NCBI RefSeq assembly: GCF_000685295.1
Contig: NZ_ARYL01000020.1
Location: 1 to 64,000 of the forward strand
Source: Hyphomonas oceanitis SCH89
Lineage (GTDB): Bacteria; Pseudomonadota; Alphaproteobacteria; Caulobacterales; Hyphomonadaceae
Length of the DNA: 64,000 bases
Direction of reading: 5' to 3'
In this document: positions 27,871 through 34,781 of the stretch, in pieces
Layout: each line of letters begins with the position of its first letter
Numbering within the stretch: position 1 is the stretch's first letter
The notes under the pieces: model-generated
Database searches by the model: none
Told to the model about the DNA's origin: nothing
What the model saw: only the letters and a program-made list of their open reading frames with translations
Position numbers and translations under genes: made by a program

Positions 27871-28449
27871 TCATAAAATGGTCGCCTGCCAGCTGACGGC
27901 GATGAGCAGGACGGCTATTGCGACGATCCATGACCCGGCGATCCTGAGGGCGATGGCGCGCCATGCGGGCGCCGCTTCAGCGACGAGACCTGACACCAGA
28001 AACGTGAGGCAAATCATGGCGCCTGCGCCGGCTATCAGGTTTGTCGCTGTGAGACCAAGCGCTGCTGGAAAGCGGGCGTTGAACGGAATGCAGGCAAGTC
28101 CGAAGGCAATGCCAATCAAAAGAATGATCAAGGAGGAAAGGGTTCCTGAAGTTCTGAAGCGCATCGCCACGCCTATACCGAGCAGGGCTGAAATTAAAAT
28201 CAGCAGTGCGGGTAGAACGCGCGGCGCGCCTAGCCAGACAGCAAGCAGGAGGCCTGCGCCTGCGCCTGCCACAAGCGCAGCACCGGCAGGCCTCAGGCCC
28301 GACCCTGCCAGGCCCGGAATGAACATGCCGGCAGCGAGCACCAGCATGATCTGCGCGACTTTCAGGTCGTCAGACACATACCCTGCCTGCACATCACCTG
28401 CACCAGACAAGAGAAATGCGACGAGGCTTGCATGGGTCACGCCTGGCAT
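27871..28449 (-). CDS. Multi-pass membrane protein, HupE-linked
   Basis: 192 residues from the ATG at 28449; an upstream codon at 28497 would overlap hupE. Five or six hydrophobic segments with glycine- and alanine-rich helices (LRPAGAALVAGAGAGLLLAV, LIAGAGAMICLTFLVSGLVA). It lies 8 bp after the HupE-like gene and may be a HupE-related partner, but the metal-binding histidines are not seen. Function unknown. Confidence 0.72.
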   Translation of the reverse strand: MPGVTHASLVAFLLSGAGDVQAGYVSDDLKVAQIMLVLAAGMFIPGLAGSGLRPAGAALVAGAGAGLLLAVWLGAPRVLPALLILISALLGIGVAMRFRTSGTLSSLIILLIGIAFGLACIPFNARFPAALGLTATNLIAGAGAMICLTFLVSGLVAEAAPAWRAIALRIAGSWIVAIAVLLIAVSWQATIL

Positions 28450-28456
28450 ACATTCA

Positions 28457-29056
28457 TCAGAATACGCCCAGCAGGAATCCGGTGCCGGTCGCAGCAATCA
28501 ACGCTCCGGCCGCTTGCACGAGGATGGCGCCGCGCGGCAGGGCCGTCACCCGGCCCAAACCGATGCCGGCAAGATGGAGCAAGCCTGTTGCAAAAACGAA
28601 CCCAATCGCAAACGACACCGGGTTCGCGGCAGTGGGCAGCTCAATTCCGTGGGCATAACCATGGAAGATCGCAAATATCCCGACAAGAATGACGGCACTC
28701 CACAATGGTAGCTGCGCCTTGCCGAGGATCAGCGCGCCGAGGACGACGGACGAAAGTGCAATACCTGTTTCGACGCCCGGCAGCGGAAGTCCCATCACCC
28801 CGATGGCGCCGCCCAGAGCCATGACCAGCGGAAACACGACGGGAAGCATCCAGATTGCCGGCCGACCGAGGAACGTCCCCCATAGGCCCACAGCCACCAT
28901 CGCGGCAACATGGTCCCATCCGCGGATAGGGTGGACAAACCCGCTCAGGAACCCGCCCGTCAGGCCTTCTCCCGTATGGGCCATTGCGGCTGGGGGTAAT
29001 AGTAACAGAACGAGGAACGCAACGAGCAGCGCGCGGGGATTATTGAAAGTGTTCAA
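28457..29056 (-). CDS. HupE/UreJ-family membrane protein
   Basis: 199 residues. After a cleavable-looking N-terminal segment ending AMA, the HupE signature HPIRGWDHVAAMVAVGLWG lies at about 42-60, and a second motif FHGYAHGIELP at about 130-140. These His/Asp-rich motifs are thought to bind nickel or cobalt. No hydrogenase or urease genes are nearby, so the metal role here is unknown. Its ATG overlaps the TPR gene stop. Confidence 0.87.
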   Translation of the reverse strand: MNTFNNPRALLVAFLVLLLLPPAAMAHTGEGLTGGFLSGFVHPIRGWDHVAAMVAVGLWGTFLGRPAIWMLPVVFPLVMALGGAIGVMGLPLPGVETGIALSSVVLGALILGKAQLPLWSAVILVGIFAIFHGYAHGIELPTAANPVSFAIGFVFATGLLHLAGIGLGRVTALPRGAILVQAAGALIAATGTGFLLGVF

Positions 29057-30249
29057 GGCTGAGATCCAGTTCTGGGCATTGAAACAAATCGTGTCGCTGC
29101 GGCTGGAGCAGCCTGCGCCCCGAGAGCGGGAATCGAGAGATTGTTGTCAGACAGCCACGTCGTGACAATCGCTGCAGCAGTGTTGTCATCAGCCTGCCGC
29201 GCCGCGCGCAGAAGGACATCGGCATCTTCGAACTCCTTCTGAAGGGTCCAGTTGAGCCGGGCCCGCTCCAGCGCTTCGTCAGGCCTTTCCTCGACATCGA
29301 GCAGGAACCGCGCTTCCTCGCGCGCATGGGCAAAGCTTCCCAGTTTGCGTTCGGCAGCGAGATGGGCGCGAAGCTGTCTGCGCGCCTTGAGAAGGCAGGT
29401 CGGCTTTTCAAGCTGTTTGCAGGCGATCGCCCGACGCACAAGTATTGCGTCTGTCGGCGGCTTGCCTTCAAGGGCGTGCAGGGCACGGGCAGGGTCGCCC
29501 TGGCGAAGGCGAAAATCGGCCATCAGTGCGGCGGACCGTATATTGTCCGGATCGGCGGCGATGGCACGGGTGAACTGGCGCTCTGCTGTCTCGGGCTGAT
29601 CCGTGTACCAGGCAATCTCTCCAAGGACACTATAGGCGTAACCGCGCATCGGCGGTTCCATTATGGGCTTTAGCGCCATGTATCCCGCGAGCCTGTCATA
29701 TGCGGCCGGGGCGCCCGGCGAAAGCATCTCCGTCGTTGCAGCGCAGATCAACGCCAGATCGAATGCGCCGGACCGCGCGAGCCCGCGGCAATCGGTTCGT
29801 GCATTTCCAAAGCGGCCTTGAACGACAAGAATGTTGGCACGTGTAAGCAGCAAGCCGGGATTGGCAGGTTGCAGATGAGCGGCGCTGTCGAGCAGGGTGA
29901 GCGCACCGTCGAAATCATGCAGATATTGTCGTCCAATCGCCGCAAGGACCTGCACCTGCGCATCGGCCTGCGTGTCAAGAAACGGGGCCAGCGTATCAAG
30001 GCCGATCTGCACCAAGCGTGCATCCCCACGCTCGCGACCGCTATTGATGAAGAGACGGGCAGCCTGGGTTGCTTCGCCGGCGTTGAGGCGCCTTGTGCCC
30101 GTCTGCAAGGCAGCGGCCTGCACCGCTGGCGGATAGTGCATTGCCTTCGGGCCAAGCGGCCCGGGATTTCCGGCAGCCATGGGGGAGGCGAGCACAGCCA
30201 GGAAGAGCCCCAGACCCAATCCCGCGCATGATGTTGAAAAGCGATTCAT
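29053..30249 (-). CDS. Exported tetratricopeptide-repeat protein
   Basis: 398 residues from the ATG at 30249 (signal peptide ending SPMAAG); a longer frame reaches 30279. Several TPR-like helix pairs occur: QYLHDFDGALTLLDSAAHLQ, QPETAERQFTRAIAADPDNI and RLRQGDPARALHALEG. It overlaps hupE by 4 bp. Co-occurrence with DUF4331 suggests they act together in the periplasm (inference). Confidence 0.82.
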   Translation of the reverse strand: MNRFSTSCAGLGLGLFLAVLASPMAAGNPGPLGPKAMHYPPAVQAAALQTGTRRLNAGEATQAARLFINSGRERGDARLVQIGLDTLAPFLDTQADAQVQVLAAIGRQYLHDFDGALTLLDSAAHLQPANPGLLLTRANILVVQGRFGNARTDCRGLARSGAFDLALICAATTEMLSPGAPAAYDRLAGYMALKPIMEPPMRGYAYSVLGEIAWYTDQPETAERQFTRAIAADPDNIRSAALMADFRLRQGDPARALHALEGKPPTDAILVRRAIACKQLEKPTCLLKARRQLRAHLAAERKLGSFAHAREEARFLLDVEERPDEALERARLNWTLQKEFEDADVLLRAARQADDNTAAAIVTTWLSDNNLSIPALGAQAAPAAATRFVSMPRTGSQP

Positions 30250-30482
30250 CTCGTTCCAGCAGCGCCTGTTTGAACACATCAGGTACGCTGGGCGGCGTTG
30301 CCGGGATGCGGCGCCGCTGGAATATGATTCTGGAGGCTTGATCTAAGGCCGTAGATTGCTGCTTTCCCCTCATCATGCTCAATGCAAATGAAGTGTGTCT
30401 TCTGGCCCGCCGTTGCCACCGTCAGTAACCGTGCGTCCTCATTTCATATCAATAATGAGGCCAGACGTAAAAATCGTTATCA
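30250..30482. other. Intergenic stretch upstream of the TPR gene
   Basis: About 230 bp with no gene. It should contain the promoter of the minus-strand TPR-HupE operon. No clear -35/-10 pair was recognised. Confidence 0.35.
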
Positions 30483-30830
30483 ATGGGCCTTATTCTAAGC
30501 GGCGGCGCCATCGCAGCCCTCATGCAAGTCGACACAAGCGAGACCCTCACCTGGCAGAGGCGTATCCTGCAGTTCACGGACGTCACGCTCGCTGAAGCGA
30601 TTGCCGCGCTCAACCACTATTCCGAAATCCAGCTCCGCGTGGGCGATCCTGCATTGGCTGCAGCATCTCATGGGCGCCTTCTCGGCAGGCGACCAGGACA
30701 TGTTGCCGAGATACTCAAACTCTACCCCTGGCTAGAACTCAGTCGCTCGGGGGACGAGAGTCTGGTCACCTGCGGCGCAAGCGTTGCCGTACCTATGCTG
30801 GTAGAGTCAGCGCCTCCGATAGCACTCTAG
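30483..30830 (+). pseudogene. fecR remnant, C-terminal piece
   Basis: The frame encodes GGAIAALMQVDTSETLTWQ, ILQFTDVTLAEAIAALNHYS and LRVGDPALAA, matching the C-terminal domain of the FecR at 11437-12459 from about its residue 244 on. Just after AAASHG the frame departs from the family sequence, showing decay. The missing middle piece is found at 32655-32840, on the far side of the hipBA genes. Confidence 0.82.
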
Positions 30831-30888
30831 ACAACACGCGCTATATAAAGCGGCATATTTGATGCAATACAAGATATTATTGGCCACT

Positions 30889-30996
30889 ATGCGTCAAAAA
30901 AGACGTATACAGGATTTATTAATTCGAGTGATATAGTGTCCTATATCTGACGCATTGTCGGCAAATAAAGAGTATTGTGCAGGATAAATGACGCAT
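30889..30996 (+). promoter_or_regulatory. hipBA-1 promoter/operator region
   Basis: ATGCGTC-AAAAAA-GACGTAT (30889-30908) is an inverted repeat. The half-site TGACGCAT recurs at 30948-30955 and at 30989-30996, the last overlapping the hipB start codon. The region is AT-rich. This is the pattern expected for autoregulation by the HipB-like protein. Confidence 0.6.
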
Positions 30997-31347
30997 AAAG
31001 TTGACTTCGCAACCTCCTCCAGCCAGGCGCTCATTGAGGCGCTTTGCAAGCGGCTCGACGAGATTCGCCTGAGCCGCAATATCAGCCAGGCCGACCTTGC
31101 CGACGAAGCGGGCGTCTCCAGAAGCACGCTTACACGGCTTGCCGACGGCCAATCCATATCGCTCGATTCCTTTATCCGGATCATGCAGGCCTTGAGGCTG
31201 ACCGATCACCTGGCCGCGCTATTGCCCGATCCCGCTGTCCGGCCTGTCGACCGCGTCCGTCTCGACGGCGGCGAACGCCAGCGCGCCAGTAGCAAGCGAT
31301 CCGCCACCGCCCCGTGGGCCTGGGGCGACACGGAACCTGACGCATGA
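30988..31347 (+). CDS. HipB-like HTH antitoxin (module 1)
   Basis: 119 residues. A Cro/C1-type helix-turn-helix spans about 20-70 (RLSRNISQADLADEAGVSRS, TLTRLADGQS). The C-terminal tail is basic and likely flexible. It overlaps hipA by ATGA, the usual antitoxin-toxin order, and repeats TGACGCAT in its promoter suggest self-regulation. Upstream is AT-rich spacer after the fecR remnant. Confidence 0.85.
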   Translation: MTHKVDFATSSSQALIEALCKRLDEIRLSRNISQADLADEAGVSRSTLTRLADGQSISLDSFIRIMQALRLTDHLAALLPDPAVRPVDRVRLDGGERQRASSKRSATAPWAWGDTEPDA

Positions 31348-32651
31348 CCGATACGGCCCGTGTCATCTTGTGGGGCAGTGACATCGGCGCGGTGACCTGG
31401 CTGCCGGACCGCGAAATCGGCGTGTTCCAGTATACACCGGAGTTTGCCGCGTCCGATATCCAGGTCGCCCCAATGATGATGCCGCTGACAGACGCGCCCT
31501 ATGAGTTTCCATCGCTGTCGCGCGAAACGTTCAAGGGCCTGCCTGGCCTTCTGGCCGACAGCCTTCCAGACAAGTTTGGCAATGCGCTCATCAATGCGTG
31601 GCTATCGCGCCGGGGACGTGAACCGGGAAGCTTCACGCCGGTTGAGCGTCTTTGCTATACAGGCACGCGCGGCATGGGCGCGCTCGAATTCAGGCCTTTA
31701 ATGAGCGATGCACCCAACACGTCACGGCAGGTCGACATTGAAGCGCTGGTCGCGCTCGCCAATCGTGTGCTCGATGACAGGATTGCGCTGGAAGGCAAGT
31801 TTACCGGCGTCGACGACCAACACGCGATTGAAGACATTCTCCGGGTCGGTACCTCGGCAGGCGGTGCGCGCGCCAAGGCTGTCCTCGCCTGGAATCCGGA
31901 TACGGGCGAATTCCGCTCGGGCCAGGCGCCGTCGGGCGAGGGGTTCAGCCAGTGGCTGATGAAATTTGACGGCGTGGACGCCAACCGCGACAAGGAGCTG
32001 GCTGACCCGCAAGGCTTTGGCCGGATCGAATATGCCTATTCCCTGATGGCCCGTGCGGCAGGCATCGACATGGAAGACTGCAACCTCCACCTGGAGGGGG
32101 GCCGCGCGCATTTCATGACCCAGCGGTTTGACAGAACGCAGACCGGGGCGAAGCTGCACATGCAGTCGCTCGGCGCGCTCATGCATTATGATTTCAATTC
32201 CGCCGGCGCCTATGCCTATGAACAGGTGCTACAGGCGATCCGGCGGCTCGGCTTGCCGACGCGCGATGTCGAGCGGCAGGTACGACGGACCTTCTTCAAT
32301 CTCGTCGCCCGCAACCAGGACGACCACGTCAAGAACATCGCCTTCCTGATGGACCGGCAAGGCGTCTGGCGCCTGTCGCCCGCTTTTGATATCGCCTATT
32401 CCTACAATCCGTCCGGTGCGTGGACGCGCCAGCATCAGATGAGCGTCAACGGCAAGCGTGACAGATTCGAGATCGACGACCTGATCGCCTTCGCGGGCGT
32501 CGGCGGCATCAAGCCAGCCAGGGCCAAAACCATCCTGGCGGAGGTCTCTCAGGCCGTCGCCAAATGGCATGAGCATGCGCAAGCGGCCCAGATACCGGAC
32601 AGCGAGATGGCACGGATCGCGCGGGCGCACCGCCGCAACCTGTTCGCCTGA
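31344..32651 (+). CDS. HipA-family Ser/Thr kinase (module 1)
   Basis: 435 residues. The N-terminal subdomain contains LPGLLADSLPDKFGNALINAW, typical of HipA. The kinase core has the nucleotide loop GTSAGGARAK at about 170-179, FSQWLMKFDG, and the catalytic/metal segment NLVARNQDDHVKNIAFLMD near 318-336, followed by SPAFDIAYSY. Catalytic residues are present, so it is probably active. HipA relatives phosphorylate tRNA synthetases and cause growth arrest (established for HipA; target here unknown). Confidence 0.88.
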   Translation: MTDTARVILWGSDIGAVTWLPDREIGVFQYTPEFAASDIQVAPMMMPLTDAPYEFPSLSRETFKGLPGLLADSLPDKFGNALINAWLSRRGREPGSFTPVERLCYTGTRGMGALEFRPLMSDAPNTSRQVDIEALVALANRVLDDRIALEGKFTGVDDQHAIEDILRVGTSAGGARAKAVLAWNPDTGEFRSGQAPSGEGFSQWLMKFDGVDANRDKELADPQGFGRIEYAYSLMARAAGIDMEDCNLHLEGGRAHFMTQRFDRTQTGAKLHMQSLGALMHYDFNSAGAYAYEQVLQAIRRLGLPTRDVERQVRRTFFNLVARNQDDHVKNIAFLMDRQGVWRLSPAFDIAYSYNPSGAWTRQHQMSVNGKRDRFEIDDLIAFAGVGGIKPARAKTILAEVSQAVAKWHEHAQAAQIPDSEMARIARAHRRNLFA

Positions 32652-32654
32652 TTT

Positions 32655-32840
32655 ACCGTGCGCCGCCCAAGAGGTTCGACGTCTACCGCGCGTGACCGTG
32701 TGTCGGTCACGCGCGTTCAAGGCTCGGTCAGCGTCATGCCGGAGACGGCAGGGCAGGGCAGGGGAGCGCAGTGCCCCGCGCTGGTAGGGAGCGTGCCGCA
32801 ACCGTACTGGTCCCCGGCGATCGCCTCATGCAGTAAGATC
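32655..32840 (+). pseudogene. fecR remnant, middle piece
   Basis: Encodes VSVTRVQGSVSVMPETAGQG, matching VAVTLVEGSVSVLPETAGQG of the FecR at 11437-12459, and at DNA level continues to the equivalent of VPGDRL. A GGGCA duplication relative to the intact gene shifts the frame. It stops where the fragment at 30483 begins, so the two pieces are adjacent in an intact gene but lie here in swapped order around hipBA. Confidence 0.78.
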
Positions 32841-32867
32841 CGGCGGAACATATTGGATACCATCTGC

Positions 32868-34781
32868 CTAGTCGCCGACTGACCGCCCAGCCACTTGCCT
32901 GATCGCGACAATCGATGGGCGCGGCGGGCGCGTCGGATCGAAGTCCGGCCACCGCGTCGGTGTCAGGTCTAGCGACGCGGCGCCTTCGCCCGGATGCTGG
33001 ATCCCGAGGAGCAGGGTTGCGCCATTGTCGATGAAGGTAGGGCTGCAGCACTCGGCGCCGGCAGGCGGGGCATAAAACAATTTCGGCAGGGCGCGCCCAT
33101 AGCCTTCCAGGTCCATTGCATAAAGCCCGTCATGGCCGCTCGGTTGTACACCATCAGTGCAAATCCAGAGACGTCCTGTGGGATCAAATCCGATATTGTC
33201 CGGATCGGTAAACCAGCCATTCGAGGAGGTGGCCGGATGGAACCTGGTCGCGTGGTCCGGGGTCGCGGGATCGCCGCAAAGCGCGAGCACTTCCCATGCG
33301 AACGTATCCGCAGCATGGTCACGGCCATTGACGGTCTGAGGTGGCCGCAGTTCCAGCAAGTGCCCGTACCGGTTATTGGCGCGGGGATTGGCGGGGTCTG
33401 GATCGCTGCGGTCGTCATTGCTGGTGAGCGCGATGATCACGGTTCCAGTTACCGGATTGGGCGCAAAGCCTTCGGGCGAATCCATCGGCGTTGCGCCGAC
33501 AAGGTCAGCGGCGCCGCGTGTATTGATCAGCACGTCGCCCTGGGAGTGGAATCCGTTTTCGGGAATCAAGGGTCCCTGGCCAAACACAAGCGGAATCCAT
33601 TTCAGCTGCCCGTTCGCTTCAAACTGCGCGACGAACAGCACGCCCTCATCAAGCAGGTCGCGGTTGGCTGCCGCGCCGCCGGGCCGCACCGGATGCGTGC
33701 TGACAAACCGGTAGCAATATTCAAATTCCCAATCGTCGCCGAGATAGACCACGACGCGGCCGTCGGGTGCCAAGATTGTGCTTGCGCCCTCGTGCGCAAA
33801 CCGCCCCAGGGCCGTGCGTTTCACTGGTGTTGATGTCGGATCGGCGGGGTCGATCTCGACGACCCATTCATACCGGTTCGGTTCATTGGGTTCATTCTCA
33901 AGCGAGAAGCGCGGAGCGACGCGGGTCCAGCCCCAGCGGTCATTGTCGGTGTCGTCATAGTAATAGCGTTTGAGAAGCGCGTGGTCCGGCGCCGATTGCC
34001 AGTCGCCCCCGAATATCTCGCCGGCGCCTTCTTCGCATGTCAGGATCGTGCCCCAGGGCGTCACGCCGCCATTGCAATTGGACAACGTTCCGAGCACGCG
34101 CGTACCGGTCGGATCGGCTTGGGTCTGGAGTCTCGGATGACCTGCGGCCGGTCCGGAGATACGCATTGGCGTGGTGGCCGTGATGCGGCGATTGTACTGA
34201 CTGTCGCGCACGGGCTGCCAGGCACCGTCGGCCTTGCGCAACTCCACAACCGAACCACCTACGCTCGCCATGGTGACGGCGACCTGATTGTCCGTCATCT
34301 CGCGGGCGGCGCTATGCTCGGACAGGCCCGTCCACATAAGGTGCGGGTTCGGATATTCGTGATTGGCATATAGCAGGCCGCGTGAGGGATCATCGCCGAG
34401 CGGCAGGAAGGCGAGAAAGTCATTATTGACGCCAAACTGCCGGGCAGCGATGTCCGGGGTCAGCGTTGCAGGATCGAAGTCCGGGACGTCTTCAAAGAGG
34501 GCGTCGCCCCATCGGATGATGACGCGTGAGCGATACCCTTCCGGCAGGACTTCGCCTGGTGTCTTCATGAGGGATATTTCCCGGAATGCCAGGGTGGAGC
34601 CTTCACGCGCGACAGGGGTCTTGCAGGCAGCCAGGCTGGCGGCGCTGGCACCCATCCCGATCAGGACGGTCCTGCGGGAAATGAGGCTGCCCAAGGGGGC
34701 AGCCTCTGTTCGCTTGGCGTAGGGCCTCGTTCGGCCGCGATCATTCGAGATACGCATGTCTTCAAGGCCCTCTGCCGGCAT
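32868..34781 (-). CDS. phoX: PhoX-family (DUF839) Tat-exported phosphatase
   Basis: 637 residues. The Tat motif SRRTVLIGMGASAASLAAC lies at about 35-53 and ends in a Cys that could be lipidated. The PhoX core includes LSNCNGGVTPWGTILTCEEG at about 232-251, YANHEYPNP, RFAHEGAST and the C-terminal GLYAMDLEGYGRA. PhoX enzymes are calcium-iron phosphomonoesterases. It follows the receptor gene with a TGATG overlap, so receptor and phosphatase are co-translated, suggesting paired phosphate-ester use. No clear Pho box was seen upstream of the receptor. Confidence 0.9.
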   Translation of the reverse strand: MPAEGLEDMRISNDRGRTRPYAKRTEAAPLGSLISRRTVLIGMGASAASLAACKTPVAREGSTLAFREISLMKTPGEVLPEGYRSRVIIRWGDALFEDVPDFDPATLTPDIAARQFGVNNDFLAFLPLGDDPSRGLLYANHEYPNPHLMWTGLSEHSAAREMTDNQVAVTMASVGGSVVELRKADGAWQPVRDSQYNRRITATTPMRISGPAAGHPRLQTQADPTGTRVLGTLSNCNGGVTPWGTILTCEEGAGEIFGGDWQSAPDHALLKRYYYDDTDNDRWGWTRVAPRFSLENEPNEPNRYEWVVEIDPADPTSTPVKRTALGRFAHEGASTILAPDGRVVVYLGDDWEFEYCYRFVSTHPVRPGGAAANRDLLDEGVLFVAQFEANGQLKWIPLVFGQGPLIPENGFHSQGDVLINTRGAADLVGATPMDSPEGFAPNPVTGTVIIALTSNDDRSDPDPANPRANNRYGHLLELRPPQTVNGRDHAADTFAWEVLALCGDPATPDHATRFHPATSSNGWFTDPDNIGFDPTGRLWICTDGVQPSGHDGLYAMDLEGYGRALPKLFYAPPAGAECCSPTFIDNGATLLLGIQHPGEGAASLDLTPTRWPDFDPTRPPRPSIVAIRQVAGRSVGD

